DNA from: Candidatus Colwellia aromaticivorans
GTDB taxonomy: Bacteria > Pseudomonadota > Gammaproteobacteria > Enterobacterales > Alteromonadaceae
Assembly (NCBI RefSeq): GCF_003333305.1
Contig: NZ_QOLD01000024.1
Location: forward strand, 1-46,429
Direction: 5' to 3'
Length of the DNA: 46,429 bases
Part shown: one piece after another, positions 24,510-34,724 of the stretch
Numbering within the stretch: position 1 is the first letter of the stretch
How the letters are laid out: each line of letters opens with the position of its first letter
Made by a program: the position numbers and the translations under genes
The notes under the pieces: generated by a model
The model's input: only the letters and a program-made list of their open reading frames with translations
Database searches by the model: none
Told to the model about the DNA's origin: nothing

Positions 24510-24766
24510 GGTGACTCCTAAAAAATGTTAGATAAGCTTAAATTTAAGGCGACGAAATATGCCTTTTTTTTAGCTGATTGTCAAATGATTTAATTGCTAT
24601 ATCTAATAAAAAGTAATAAAAAAGCAATTAAATTGAATTTTGCTTGTTCTTGTTGTGAACGGACGTAAGTATACATTGTTTATATAGATAAAATCATCAC
24701 ATAATAGTAGCTTCTTTTAGTTAATTACTTCCTTTCTTTTTTCATATTGTTTTTGAGGACACTTTT

Positions 24767-26389
24767 TTGAGTAAAAAGTTAATAAAATCAGGGGTTATTG
24801 TCAGTGTGATGACCTTGGTTTCTCGTGTGTTGGGCTTAGTGCGCGATGTAGTCATTGCTAATGTGATGGGCGCAGGGGTTATGGCAGATGTTTTTCTCTT
24901 TGCAAATAAAATCCCCAACTTTTTTCGTCGCCTCTTTGCTGAAGGCGCTTTTGCTCAGGCATTTGTTCCGGTGCTAAGTGAATATCATACTAAAGATGAA
25001 AAAAAAGCAGAGAAAAAAGGTGACAGTGACAATGATGAAAAGCTTGATGTATCTCTTGATGAAACAAGGCGTTTAATTGCGCAAGTTTCTGGTACGTTAG
25101 GTGTAATCATTACTTTAGTCACTTTATTTGGCATGTTGGCCTCGCCGTTATTTGTTATTTTATTTGGTGGTGGTTGGTTTGTTGATTGGTTTTATAATGG
25201 CCCTGAAAGCGTTGGCGGTGAAAAGTTTGAGTTGGCTGCTAGTTTATTAAAAATCACCTTTCCTTATTTGTGGTTTATTAGTTTTACTGCACTTGCGGGT
25301 GCTGTACTTAATACCTTGGGGCGATTTGCTGTTGCGGCTTTTACGCCTGTACTGCTAAATATAGCGATTATTTTAATGGCGGTATATGGCGCTGAATATA
25401 CTCAAAGCCCTGCTTATGCTCTGGCATGGGGAGTATTTTTTGGCGGCTTGATTCAGTTTCTTTTTCAAATTCCTTTTTTATATAAAGCCGGTGTTTTAGT
25501 TAAACCTTGCTGGTCTTGGCATAGCAAAGGTGTTACTAAAATTCGTAAGTTAATTATTCCTGCATTGTTTGGCGTGTCTGTTACTCAAATTAATTTACTC
25601 CTTGATACGTTAATTGCCAGCTTTTTAATTACCGGATCTATTAGTTGGCTCTATTACGCCGATAGATTATTAGAATTTCCGTTAGGTCTATTTGGTATTG
25701 GTATTGCGACGGTTATTTTACCAAGTTTGGCAAAACTGCACAGTAAAAACAGTCCGACAGAATTCACCGCTACTTTAGACTGGGGTATTAAGGTGATTTC
25801 TCTGTTTGGTTGGCCTGCTTTAGCTGGGCTCATGGTACTTGCACAACCCATTATAATGGTGTTGTTTATGCGAGGAGAATTTAGCCAAAATGATGTGTTA
25901 CAAGTATCAATGGCATTGTTTGCTTATCTTTCTGGCTTGTTAAGTTTTATGTTTATCAAAGTGCTAGCGCCGGGTTATTACGCTAGACAAGATACGAAAA
26001 CGCCGGTAAAAATTGGTATCATAGCCATGGTTTCTAATATGGCCTTTAATTTAATGCTTGCGCCATTTTTTGGTTATGTCGGCTTGGCGATAGCAACGAC
26101 AATGTCGGCAACATTAAATGCGTGGCTTCTTTATCGTGGCCTAAAGCAGGCAGGTGTTTACCATTTGTCAAAAAACACAAAAATTTTTATCAGTAAATTA
26201 GTCTTATCAGCACTGGTGATGGCATGGGTGGTTTATCAATTATCTAATGACTTTGATGTGTGGTTAGCGATGAGTTTTGCTGAGCAAGTTCTACAGCTAA
26301 TCATGTGTATTGGCGGCGGTGTCTTAAGCTATTTTGTTATGATCGCCATATTAGGTGTTCGTCTTGGTGACTTTAAGGTGAAAAATTAA
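24767..26389 (+). CDS. murJ: Lipid II flippase MurJ
   Basis: A 540-residue inner-membrane protein of the MOP superfamily that flips lipid II for peptidoglycan synthesis. It opens with the classical SGVIVSVMTLVSRVLGLVRD and NKIPNFFRRLFAEGAFAQAFVPVL segments and has about 14 membrane helices. It is about 30 residues longer than E. coli MurJ; much of this is a charged insert around residues 76-98 (KDEKKAEKKGDSDNDEK) in a cytoplasmic loop. The start is TTG 24767, with GAGGAC upstream. It begins the conserved murJ-ribF-ileS-lspA-fkpB-ispH order. Confidence 0.95.
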   Translation: MSKKLIKSGVIVSVMTLVSRVLGLVRDVVIANVMGAGVMADVFLFANKIPNFFRRLFAEGAFAQAFVPVLSEYHTKDEKKAEKKGDSDNDEKLDVSLDETRRLIAQVSGTLGVIITLVTLFGMLASPLFVILFGGGWFVDWFYNGPESVGGEKFELAASLLKITFPYLWFISFTALAGAVLNTLGRFAVAAFTPVLLNIAIILMAVYGAEYTQSPAYALAWGVFFGGLIQFLFQIPFLYKAGVLVKPCWSWHSKGVTKIRKLIIPALFGVSVTQINLLLDTLIASFLITGSISWLYYADRLLEFPLGLFGIGIATVILPSLAKLHSKNSPTEFTATLDWGIKVISLFGWPALAGLMVLAQPIIMVLFMRGEFSQNDVLQVSMALFAYLSGLLSFMFIKVLAPGYYARQDTKTPVKIGIIAMVSNMAFNLMLAPFFGYVGLAIATTMSATLNAWLLYRGLKQAGVYHLSKNTKIFISKLVLSALVMAWVVYQLSNDFDVWLAMSFAEQVLQLIMCIGGGVLSYFVMIAILGVRLGDFKVKN

Positions 26390-26487
26390 AAATAATATTT
26401 AGGAAATACTGATTATTATTGCTCGTTAATATATAATTCGGCGATTTATTTCATCAACATATTTGCTTTAGGCTTAAAACACAAACC

Positions 26488-27417
26488 ATGCAGTTAGTTC
26501 GCGGTATACATAATATTCAACCAGAAGATCACGGCTGTGTATTAACCATAGGTAATTTTGATGGTGTTCATAAAGGACATCAACGTGTTATTGCGGCCTT
26601 AGTTACTAAAGCAAAGGCACTCAATTGTGCTGCTGCGGTGTTAGTGTTTGAACCACAACCACAAGAATTATTTGCAGGAGACAAAGCGCCAGCGCGACTT
26701 TGTCGTTTACGGGACAAGTATTCACTGCTAGCAGAATTAGGCGTTGAACGATTAATTTGCGTTAATTTTACTCGAAAGTTTGCCAGCCAAAGTGCACAGC
26801 AGTTTATTGAACATTTATTAGTGGAAAAATTAGGTATACAGCATTTAATTGTTGGCGATGATTTTCATTTCGGTAAAAATCGTCTTGGTGATTTTACTAT
26901 GTTATCTGAGGCAGGGAAAAAATTCGGCTTTGATGTAACGGATACTGCCAGTTGTAAAATGGCTAATTGCCGAGTGAGCAGTACTTCGATACGACTAGCG
27001 CTAGAGCAAGATAACTTAAACGATGTTGAGAGTATGCTAGGTAGGCCTTACTCAATAATAGGTAAAGTTTTTCATGGTGATAAACGTGGACGACAACTAG
27101 GCTTTCCAACGGCAAATGTACTATTAAAAAGACGGAAATCTCCTTTAGATGGTGTTTTTGCTGTAATAGTTAATACCAATAATGGCACCTTTAATGGCGT
27201 TGCTAATATTGGCTCTAGACCAACAGTAAATGGCATAAGACAACAATTAGAAGTACATATTTTTAACTTTAATACTGATCTTTATGGTCAATGCATTGAA
27301 GTGATAATTAAGAAAAAACTTCGTCAAGTGATGAAGTTTGATAGCCTCGAAGCATTAACCGCACAAATTAAGCAAGATAGTGCTCAGGCTAAACAAGAAT
27401 TAAACAATATAGATTAG
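26488..27417 (+). CDS. ribF: Bifunctional riboflavin kinase/FAD synthetase
   Basis: A 309-residue enzyme that phosphorylates riboflavin to FMN and adenylylates FMN to FAD. The N-terminal FAD synthetase domain has TIGNFDGVHKGHQ and GDDFHFGKNRLGD; the C-terminal flavokinase domain has GKVFHGDKRGRQLGFPTANV and GVANIGSRPTVNG. The length is normal. It lies 98 bp after murJ and 57 bp before ileS, the usual gammaproteobacterial order. Confidence 0.97.
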   Translation: MQLVRGIHNIQPEDHGCVLTIGNFDGVHKGHQRVIAALVTKAKALNCAAAVLVFEPQPQELFAGDKAPARLCRLRDKYSLLAELGVERLICVNFTRKFASQSAQQFIEHLLVEKLGIQHLIVGDDFHFGKNRLGDFTMLSEAGKKFGFDVTDTASCKMANCRVSSTSIRLALEQDNLNDVESMLGRPYSIIGKVFHGDKRGRQLGFPTANVLLKRRKSPLDGVFAVIVNTNNGTFNGVANIGSRPTVNGIRQQLEVHIFNFNTDLYGQCIEVIIKKKLRQVMKFDSLEALTAQIKQDSAQAKQELNNID

Positions 27418-27474
27418 GTGGATACCAATCAGCCTAATAATTTGAAAAATTTAAACAACCGGATAATGATTTAA

Positions 27475-30345
27475 ATGAGTGATTATAAACAGACCCTGAA
27501 TTTGCCAGCCACTTCGTTTGCCATGAAAGGCAACATGGCAAACCGTGAACCTAATATGCTCAAAGAATGGGCTGCTAAAGATTTGTACGGAAAAATTCGT
27601 ACAGCAAAAAAAGGTAAAAAATCATTCATTTTGCATGATGGCCCTCCCTATGCGAATGGTAGTATTCACATTGGTCATGCGGTAAATAAAATATTAAAAG
27701 ATATTATCGTTAAATCAAAAACATTGTCTGATTTCAACTCGCCTTACGTACCTGGTTGGGATTGTCATGGTTTACCTATCGAATTAATGGTTGAGAAAAA
27801 AATTGGTAAGCCAGGTCATAAGGTTTCAGCCAGTGTTTTTCGCGAAAAATGTCGTGAATATGCAGCTAAGCAAGTCAATGGCCAACGTGAAGATTTCAAA
27901 CGTTTGGGTATTTTTGCTGATTGGGACAAACCTTACTTAACAATGGATTTTGATACCGAAGCTAATATCATCCGTTCATTAGGTAAAATTGCTGAAAATG
28001 GTCATTTACACCAAGGTTTCAAACCTGTCCATTGGTGTACAGATTGTGGGTCTTCTTTAGCTGAAGCTGAAGTAGAATACAAAGATAAGCAATCTCCAGC
28101 GATTGATGTGAAGTTTACTGCGGTTGATGAAAGTGTTGCTGATAAATTTGATCATCCTGTTTCTTCACAAGGTAAGCATCAAGGCGAAGGTGATATTTCC
28201 CTTGTTATCTGGACGACAACACCTTGGACATTACCTGCTAACCGTGCAGTTGCAGTTCATGCTGATGTTGAATATACCTTAGTGCAATGTGAAACGTTAC
28301 CCAATGGTGAAGAAGGTAAAGAGCGTTTAATCTTAGCTTCAGACTTAGTCACAAGTTGTATGGACCGTTTTGGTATTGATAAATACCATGCATTAGGTTT
28401 TTGTAAAGGTAGCGATTTAGATTTAGTGCAACTTAAACACCCTTTTTATGATTTTACTGTGCCCGTTATTTTAGGTGAACATGTTACTACCGACTCTGGT
28501 ACAGGTTGTGTTCATACGGCTCCTGGCCATGGTGTTGAAGATTTTGTGGTGGGTAAAACATATAACCTTGAAGTCGCAAACCCTGTTGGTGCCAATGGTG
28601 TTTATCTTGAAGACACCCCTTTATTCGCAGGTCAGCATGTTTTTAAAGCGAATGCGAGTGTGGTTGAAACGTTGAAAGAGCATGGCACACTTGTGCACCA
28701 TCATGCGTTAGAACATTCTTATCCACATTGCTGGCGTCACAAAACGCCATTAATTTTCCGTGCAACACCACAATGGTTTATCAGCATGGACAAGAAAGGT
28801 TTACGTCAAGATTCATTAAAAGAAATTGAAAAAACACAATGGATCCCTGATTGGGGACAACGTCGTATTGAATCTATGGTTGAAGGTAGACCAGATTGGT
28901 GTATTTCGCGTCAACGTACGTGGGGCGTGCCAATGGCATTGTTCATACATCAAGACACAGGTGCTTTGCATCCACGTAGTATTGAGTTAATTGAAACGGT
29001 TGCTAAGCGTGTTGAAGAAGAAGGCATTCAAGCGTGGTTTGATTTAGACGCAAGCGAACTTATCGGTGATGATGCTAAAGAATACGTTAAAGTACCTGAT
29101 ACCTTAGATGTATGGTTCGATTCCGGTACTACCCATTACTCTGTAGTCAATGCGCGTGAAGAATTCGATGATATTGCAGACTTATATCTTGAAGGCTCAG
29201 ACCAACATCGTGGTTGGTTTATGTCATCTATGATCTCATCGGTAGCGATGAATGGTAAAGCACCTTATAAGCAAGTGCTCACGCACGGCTTTGTGGTTGA
29301 TTCTAAAGGCCATAAAATGTCTAAATCTTTAGGGAATGTGATCACTCCGAAAGAAATCACCAACTCTTTAGGTGCTGATATTTTACGTTTATGGACAGCA
29401 TCGGTAAATTACACGCAAGAGATCACAGCAGGCGATGAAATATTTAAACGTCAAGCGGATGCTTATCGTCGTATTCGAAATACCTCTCGCTTTTTATTAT
29501 CAAACTTAAATGGCTTTGAACCAGCGCAGCATTCTGTTGCTGTTGAAGATATGGTCGCACTTGATCGTTGGGTTGTCGATAAAGCAGCACGTTTACAAGA
29601 TGAGATTATTAATGCCTATAACGAGTATGAATTTCATGTTGTCGCTCATAAGCTAATGAACTTCTGTACTACTGAGCTAGGTGGCTTCTATTTAGATATC
29701 ATTAAAGATAGACAATACACAGCTAAATCTGATTCCAATGCACGTCGCTCTTGTCAAACGGCTATGTACTTAATTGCTGAAGCAATGACGGCCTGGATGG
29801 CGCCTATTTTATCATTTACCGCACAAGAAATTTGGCAAGCATTACCTGCGCCAGCTACAGGCGAGCGTGATGAATTTGTATTCACCGGTGTTTGGTTTGA
29901 TGGTTTAGTCACCATGCCAGAAGACACTGAGCTAGGTAATGAATATTGGAGCGAATTGTTATTAGTACGCGCTGAAGTTAACCGTGCATTAGAGCTTGCT
30001 CGTAAAGAAAAAACGGTAGGTAAAGCGCTTGAAGCTCAGGTAACTCTATATGCAACGGCAGAGCTAGCTCAGAAGTTAGCACAATTAGGCGATGAATTAC
30101 GCTTTGTACTTATTACGTCTAAAGTGACGCTCAATGTTGTTAACGATGAAAGTCAAGTTCCTGATAGCTCAACAGAAACCGACATTGAAGGTTTATGGTT
30201 GTCAGTTGCTGCAGCAGAAGGCATTAAGTGTGATAGATGTTGGCATGTAACGACTGATGTTGGTACACATGACGCTCACCCAAGTTTATGTGGCCGTTGT
30301 ATTACCAATGTTGATGGTGATGGCGAATCCAGAAAATATGCATAA
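27475..30345 (+). CDS. ileS: Isoleucyl-tRNA synthetase
   Basis: A 956-residue class I synthetase charging tRNA-Ile. The HIGH signature is at residues 65-68 ([10 protein letters not shown]), an editing CP1 domain lies in the first half ([26 protein letters not shown]), KMSKS is at 614-618, and a C-terminal zinc knuckle uses C919, C922, C939 and C942. Length and domain order match bacterial type 1 IleRS. The usual partner lspA follows, but here after a 335-bp gap holding repeat sequence. Confidence 0.98.
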   Translation: MSDYKQTLNLPATSFAMKGNMANREPNMLKEWAAKDLYGKIRTAKKGKKSFILHDGPPYANGSIHIGHAVNKILKDIIVKSKTLSDFNSPYVPGWDCHGLPIELMVEKKIGKPGHKVSASVFREKCREYAAKQVNGQREDFKRLGIFADWDKPYLTMDFDTEANIIRSLGKIAENGHLHQGFKPVHWCTDCGSSLAEAEVEYKDKQSPAIDVKFTAVDESVADKFDHPVSSQGKHQGEGDISLVIWTTTPWTLPANRAVAVHADVEYTLVQCETLPNGEEGKERLILASDLVTSCMDRFGIDKYHALGFCKGSDLDLVQLKHPFYDFTVPVILGEHVTTDSGTGCVHTAPGHGVEDFVVGKTYNLEVANPVGANGVYLEDTPLFAGQHVFKANASVVETLKEHGTLVHHHALEHSYPHCWRHKTPLIFRATPQWFISMDKKGLRQDSLKEIEKTQWIPDWGQRRIESMVEGRPDWCISRQRTWGVPMALFIHQDTGALHPRSIELIETVAKRVEEEGIQAWFDLDASELIGDDAKEYVKVPDTLDVWFDSGTTHYSVVNAREEFDDIADLYLEGSDQHRGWFMSSMISSVAMNGKAPYKQVLTHGFVVDSKGHKMSKSLGNVITPKEITNSLGADILRLWTASVNYTQEITAGDEIFKRQADAYRRIRNTSRFLLSNLNGFEPAQHSVAVEDMVALDRWVVDKAARLQDEIINAYNEYEFHVVAHKLMNFCTTELGGFYLDIIKDRQYTAKSDSNARRSCQTAMYLIAEAMTAWMAPILSFTAQEIWQALPAPATGERDEFVFTGVWFDGLVTMPEDTELGNEYWSELLLVRAEVNRALELARKEKTVGKALEAQVTLYATAELAQKLAQLGDELRFVLITSKVTLNVVNDESQVPDSSTETDIEGLWLSVAAAEGIKCDRCWHVTTDVGTHDAHPSLCGRCITNVDGDGESRKYA

Positions 30346-30508
30346 ATAATCGTTATTCTTTGCCATTTTCCTGCAATAACTGCGTCGAAAGTACTCACCT
30401 ATAGTCATAGGCTCCGTTCTTTCTTCTTGTTTTATCAGTAAATGACTTTGAATAACTGCTATTTGTTTATTTATTATTATTGTAATTATTCACCATACCC
30501 AGCGTGCA

Positions 30509-30634
30509 CGTCATTCCGGTTGTGTCTTTGCCTACAGGACCTAGGGTCTAGCTTTGGTCTGGACACCAAAGCTGAAGCCGGAATCTGCCTGTTTTAAAGA
30601 TTAGACTCCCGATTAAAACATCTCGGGAGTGACG
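30509..30634. repeat. Palindromic repeat element between ileS and lspA
   Basis: The 126-bp stretch is bounded by CGTCA and TGACG and is built of nested hairpins: ATTCCGG (30513-30519) with CCGGAAT (30578-30584), enclosing AGCTTTGGT (30550-30558) with ACCAAAGCT (30565-30573); then ACTCCCGA (30605-30612) with TCGGGAGT (30623-30630). It looks like a dispersed intergenic repeat. The rest of the gap (30346-30508) shows no gene. Confidence 0.65.
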
Positions 30635-30680
30635 ATAGGTGAGTAGTTACTTATTATTTAAAAAAAGAGAATATTCTAAG

Positions 30681-31184
30681 TTGAGTAAAATTTTTGTAAT
30701 ATTTAGTAATTCAGGCTTGCGTTGGCTTTGGCTAACGCTAATTTTTTTAACGCTTGATCAGGTAACTAAGCATTGGGTTGCAGGATCATTTCGCTTATAT
30801 GAATCTATCAGCGTATTGCCTATTTTTAGTATCACCTATGTACACAATCTTGGTGCTGCGTTTAGTTTTTTGGCTGATCAAGGTGGTTGGCAGCGTTGGT
30901 TTTTTACCGCGATAGCGGCTATAGCCTGCATTGTTTTTATTATTTGGTTAGCAAAAATACCTAAGTCGCAAACCTTATTAAGTATTGCTGTAGCGTTGAT
31001 GTTAAGTGGAGCAATGGGAAATTTGATTGACCGCGCCTTGTTTGGTTATGTTATCGACTTTTTAGATTTTCATTGGTCTGGTAATCATTTTCCTGCTTTT
31101 AATGTCGCTGATTCAATGATTTTTATTGGTGCAGCCTTGATGATCTTAGAGTCCTTTACTGCTGAACCTAACGATAAAATATAA
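30681..31184 (+). CDS. lspA: Lipoprotein signal peptidase (signal peptidase II)
   Basis: From TTG 30681 the product is 167 residues, matching the usual LspA length and start (SNSGLRWLWLTL). A GTG at 30639 would add 14 residues, but has no ribosome site and abuts the repeat element; I prefer TTG. Four membrane helices are visible, with VHNLGAAFSFL, GNLIDRALFGYVID (catalytic D126) and FNVADS (catalytic D144). It cleaves prolipoprotein signal peptides; this genome window encodes several lipoproteins it would process. Confidence 0.95.
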   Translation: MSKIFVIFSNSGLRWLWLTLIFLTLDQVTKHWVAGSFRLYESISVLPIFSITYVHNLGAAFSFLADQGGWQRWFFTAIAAIACIVFIIWLAKIPKSQTLLSIAVALMLSGAMGNLIDRALFGYVIDFLDFHWSGNHFPAFNVADSMIFIGAALMILESFTAEPNDKI

Positions 31185-31224
31185 GTTGTACGTTAAGTGC
31201 GACAATGGATAAGAAGATAAAAAA

Positions 31225-31662
31225 ATGACAAATGAAACACAAATTAAAGCTGATTCAACAATTTTAGTACATATTACTATGAAGTTGAGTGATGGCTCAG
31301 CTGCTGATAGTACCAAGGTAAACAATAAACCTGCTAAGATCATCATGGGTGATCAAAGTATTTCAGCGGCTTTTGAAGCACAAATATTAGGTATGACTAC
31401 GGGTGATAGCAGAGAGTTTTCGCTTGAAGCTGTTGATGCGTTTGGCGAGTCTAACCCTGATAATCTTCATTTTATGGATATTGATAAATTTTCAGCGGAA
31501 GTACCTGCAAAAGTTGGTAACATCATCACATTCTCACAACCAGGTGGTGAATTACCGGGCATGATTAAAGAAGTTAATGGTAGTTCAGTGACTATTGATT
31601 TTAATCACCCTTTAGCGGGACAGCCAGTTACTTTTGTGATTGATTTAGTCGAAATATTGTAA
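31225..31662 (+). CDS. fkpB: FKBP-type peptidyl-prolyl isomerase
   Basis: A 145-residue SlpA/FkpB-type FKBP: VHITMKLSDGSAADST, an inserted-in-flap domain with FSLEAVDAFGESNPDN and the returning strand DFNHPLAGQPVTFVIDLVEIL. It is a cytoplasmic prolyl isomerase and chaperone. Its place 40 bp after lspA and before ispH is the conserved order. Confidence 0.95.
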   Translation: MTNETQIKADSTILVHITMKLSDGSAADSTKVNNKPAKIIMGDQSISAAFEAQILGMTTGDSREFSLEAVDAFGESNPDNLHFMDIDKFSAEVPAKVGNIITFSQPGGELPGMIKEVNGSSVTIDFNHPLAGQPVTFVIDLVEIL

Positions 31663-31681
31663 AATTAAGTGATGAGTGGCG

Positions 31682-31753
31682 AGTTTCGAAGAAAAGCGGC
31701 TGAACATATGTTTTTCTCATTCGCAAGTTGTAGTGTTTTCGCTACTCGAAACT
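31682..31753. repeat. Short inverted repeat between fkpB and ispH
   Basis: AGTTTCGA (31682-31689) and TCGAAACT (31746-31753) bracket 56 bases in the 122-bp gap. No T run follows, so transcription probably continues into ispH. Function unknown. Confidence 0.35.
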
Positions 31754-31784
31754 TTATTTTATCGCAACTTTTATTGAGAACCTT

Positions 31785-32714
31785 ATGGAAATTATTTTAG
31801 CTAACCCTCGTGGTTTTTGTGCCGGTGTTGACCGAGCTATTAGCATTGTTGACAGAGCTTTAGACTTATTTGGTGCGCCTATTTATGTACGTCATGAAGT
31901 AGTACATAACAAATTTGTGGTTGACGGCCTTAAAAGTCGTGGCGCCATTTTTGTTGAAGAGCTTAATGAAGTACCTGATGACAGCACGGTTATATTTAGT
32001 GCTCATGGCGTCTCTAAAGCGGTGCGTAATGAAGCTAAAAAACGTGACTTAAAAGTATTTGATGCGACATGTCCATTGGTTACTAAAGTACATATGGAAG
32101 TTGCTCGCGTTAGTCGTAAGAACATTGAGTGCATACTCATTGGCCATGCAGGGCATCCTGAAGTTGAAGGTACCATGGGGCAGTATGATAGTGAATCAGC
32201 GGGCATTTACTTAGTTGAATCAGCAGATGACGTGTCAAAGCTTGTAGTGAAAAAACCTGAAAAATTATATTTTTGCAGTCAAACTACGTTGTCAGTAGAT
32301 GATACTGCCGATGTTATCAGTGCGTTACAAGCTAAATTTCCTTTAATTGAAGGGCCTCGTAAAGATGATATTTGTTATGCCACCCAAAATAGGCAAGATG
32401 CCGTACGCGCTATCGCTAGCCAAGTCGACTTATTATTAGTGGTTGGTGCAAAAAATAGCTCTAATTCTAATCGTCTAAGAGAAGTCGCTGAAAAAATGGG
32501 AACTACTTCTTACCTTATTGATACTGCTGATAATATTAAAACATCATGGTTAGAAAATGTTAACAAAATTGGTGTTACTGCTGGTGCCTCGGCCCCGGCA
32601 ATTTTGGTAAAACAAGTAATTGAGGCGTTAAAAGAGCTTGGTGGTCAAGAAGTTAATGAATATCCTGGTAGGGAAGAAAACATTGTATTTGCCGTACCCG
32701 CAGAATTACGCTAA
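31785..32714 (+). CDS. ispH: 4-hydroxy-3-methylbut-2-enyl diphosphate reductase
   Basis: A 309-residue iron-sulfur enzyme making IPP and DMAPP in the last step of the MEP isoprenoid pathway. The cluster cysteines C12 (ANPRGFCAG), C96 (FDATCPLV) and C197 ([10 protein letters not shown]) are all present, as is the NSSNSNRL substrate motif and a TAGASAP block. Length is typical. It ends the conserved housekeeping run and faces pilE across a terminator. Confidence 0.98.
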   Translation: MEIILANPRGFCAGVDRAISIVDRALDLFGAPIYVRHEVVHNKFVVDGLKSRGAIFVEELNEVPDDSTVIFSAHGVSKAVRNEAKKRDLKVFDATCPLVTKVHMEVARVSRKNIECILIGHAGHPEVEGTMGQYDSESAGIYLVESADDVSKLVVKKPEKLYFCSQTTLSVDDTADVISALQAKFPLIEGPRKDDICYATQNRQDAVRAIASQVDLLLVVGAKNSSNSNRLREVAEKMGTTSYLIDTADNIKTSWLENVNKIGVTAGASAPAILVKQVIEALKELGGQEVNEYPGREENIVFAVPAELR

Positions 32715-32796
32715 ATAGAATTAATATCAATACTAGTAACTCAAGTTTCACTTATTAAAATGGATGATTAAAAGTCACTCGTTATAAATTATCATT

Positions 32797-32834
32797 AAAA
32801 AACGCTATCATCGTAAGATGTTAGTGTTTTTTTT
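32797..32834. terminator. Bidirectional terminator between ispH and pilE
   Basis: AACGCTATCATC and GATGTTAGTGTT pair with one wobble and one mismatch around GTAA, flanked by six As and eight Ts. It can serve both convergent genes. Confidence 0.8.
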
Positions 32835-32859
32835 AATGTACTCATTTCAGGTAATAAAA

Positions 32860-33267
32860 CTACCAACAGCCAGCAGGGCTTTTAGTACCAGCTTGGTCTA
32901 TAGTTATAGAGGTGCAGCCAGTATCAGCAGCTTGACTTGAACCTGAAGTTGCTGCAGCTTTCAAAGTGTAAGCAGAGGAAACTGTAGCAGCAACCGTTAC
33001 TATAGAAAAAGTATAATAGTCACTGCCGGGATCGTTTACATTATTGGCGCCTGCAGCAATAGCGGTGGCATAAGCAATATTCACCATTCTAAATCCTTCT
33101 TGTTGCAGCTGCATTTTAACCAAACCTGCATGCGCTTCTGCCCTACGGCTTTTACGTACACTGTCTTGATAAGAAGGTAATGCTATAGAAGCAATTATTC
33201 CTATAATTGCTACAACTATCATTAGTTCCATTAAAGTAAAGCCATTACTCTTTTTTGTAGAATCCAT
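32860..33267 (-). CDS. pilE: Type IV pilin, PilE-like
   Basis: Start at 33267 (AAGG five bases upstream) gives a 135-residue prepilin; a longer frame exists but lacks a ribosome site. The leader MDSTKKSNG is cut before F10, followed by [20 protein letters not shown] with the conserved E14. The body is short with a C-terminal disulfide loop (two Cys: TGCTS and PAGCW). It is a PilE-type minor or structural pilin. Unlike the usual order, where pilE closes the minor pilin operon, it is inverted and divergent from fimU. Confidence 0.9.
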   Translation of the reverse strand: MDSTKKSNGFTLMELMIVVAIIGIIASIALPSYQDSVRKSRRAEAHAGLVKMQLQQEGFRMVNIAYATAIAAGANNVNDPGSDYYTFSIVTVAATVSSAYTLKAAATSGSSQAADTGCTSITIDQAGTKSPAGCW

Positions 33268-33354
33268 AAAAACCTTAAAAAAAACAAAATACAAAAACCT
33301 AACCATACTATATACTGGATTTGAGATAGTTTAAATTATTTTATTAGGAGTCGT

Positions 33355-33906
33355 ATGATGTTTGGTAGAAAAATCAAACTCAAGCAAGGAATGACCTTGG
33401 TTGAATTGATGATTGTTATCGCATTAATTTCTATTGCTTTAGTAGTAGCTGTTCCTTCCTTTTCAGGTTTTTTTGCCAAGCAAAAGCTTCGAGGTTTAGG
33501 TGGTGAGCTATTATTCTTCACTAAACTTGCCAAGGCTGAGGCAGCTAAAAAAAGCAGTAAAACTTATATAGTTTTCAACAGAACTAACGCAACTTCGTGG
33601 TGTATTGGTTTAAGTGAAGACACAGTAGACTGCGATTGTTCAACGGCTAATAGTTGCGTAGTTGATGATATAGAACGTGTTGTTTCCAGTGCTGATTATC
33701 AAGGGGTCTCTTTTGATAGTCATAATTTTACTGGCAATAAAATAACTATATCCCCTTATAAAGGCCGTTCACTTGGGGGGACTGCTACTTTTAGTATTAC
33801 TGCCGATGGTGTCATCAAAGACTTAAGCTTAAAGCGTAGTGTTATGGGGCGTGATAGAGTGTGCTCAATTAATGGCACTAGCTTGAGGTATCCTAAATGT
33901 ACATAA
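33355..33906 (+). CDS. Minor pilin, FimT/FimU (GspH) type
   Basis: A 183-residue prepilin: leader ending QG at residue 12, then MTLVELMIVIALISIALVVA with E17; position +1 is Met rather than Phe. The GspH/FimT-like body has LGGELLFFTKLAKAEAAKKS, the hallmark helix of FimU proteins, then a beta-rich part with cysteines. It would prime pilus assembly with PilV, PilW and PilX. AGGAG precedes the ATG pair. It overlaps pilW by 10 bp. Confidence 0.87.
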   Translation: MMFGRKIKLKQGMTLVELMIVIALISIALVVAVPSFSGFFAKQKLRGLGGELLFFTKLAKAEAAKKSSKTYIVFNRTNATSWCIGLSEDTVDCDCSTANSCVVDDIERVVSSADYQGVSFDSHNFTGNKITISPYKGRSLGGTATFSITADGVIKDLSLKRSVMGRDRVCSINGTSLRYPKCT

Positions 33907-34724
33907 ATCAAGATAAAACAACAAAAATAAATCAACAAGGTTTTACACTGATTGAGTTTATGATCAGTATGGCGCTCAGTTTGGCGGCTATATTAGTAGT
34001 TACCTCCATTTATGTCACTAGTTTTCAAATTGATAGTAAAACCATTAAATATGCTCGCTTAAATGATGAAGTAACTAGCATTATGGCATTACTTAGTGAG
34101 GATATTAAACGGGCAGGTTATGATGCTAATGCTGAAGTTACAATAAGCTCTGAGACTCCTGCTCCGGCCGAATTTAGAACGTTACTCGTTAGTGAATTTA
34201 CCGGTGAAACCAGCAATTCCTGCATTTTATTTTCTTACGATTTTAATGAAAATAATGAATATGATAGCTCAACTGAAGACTTTGGTTATCGACTACATGA
34301 CGGTAAACTTGAAACGAGGAAAGATGGTAAGAGTTGTACTGAAACTGGCTGGGAGTCTTTAACCGATCCTGATTTTGTCAATATTTCAGCAATAGAAATT
34401 TCTCCTGCTGTACCTGCTGAAGTTGGTCCACCTGCTGTACCTGCTGTACCCGCTGTATATGGAGATATGTTTAAATGTAAAGTCAGTGATGATGGTGATA
34501 CTACTGATTATGAAAACCCCGATACTGTGACTGACCCAGTTACGAGTGTTACTACCACAACAAATATAGAAATTAATTGTGCCGCCGGTAACTTACCTTA
34601 TGCTGGTATTTATAATGGTACTGTTACCGTGGAAATATCGTTTACCGCCACCTTGGTTGATGACACGGACATTTCATTAACTGCCTCAGAAAAAGTATTA
34701 GTGAGGAATGCAAGTTATGACTAA
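33897..34724 (+). CDS. pilW: Minor pilin PilW-like
   Basis: A 275-residue prepilin with leader ending QQG (G15), F16 and E20, then FMISMALSLAAILVVTSIYV. The PilW marker LNDEVTSIMALLSEDIKRAGY follows. Residues about 170-188 carry an Ala-Val-Pro repeat (PAVPAEVGPPAVPAVPAV) coded by a 9-base repeat, unusual in the family. Start codon overlaps the fimU stop region with GAGG upstream; translational coupling is likely. It overlaps pilX by 8 bp. Confidence 0.85.
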   Translation: MYINQDKTTKINQQGFTLIEFMISMALSLAAILVVTSIYVTSFQIDSKTIKYARLNDEVTSIMALLSEDIKRAGYDANAEVTISSETPAPAEFRTLLVSEFTGETSNSCILFSYDFNENNEYDSSTEDFGYRLHDGKLETRKDGKSCTETGWESLTDPDFVNISAIEISPAVPAEVGPPAVPAVPAVYGDMFKCKVSDDGDTTDYENPDTVTDPVTSVTTTTNIEINCAAGNLPYAGIYNGTVTVEISFTATLVDDTDISLTASEKVLVRNASYD

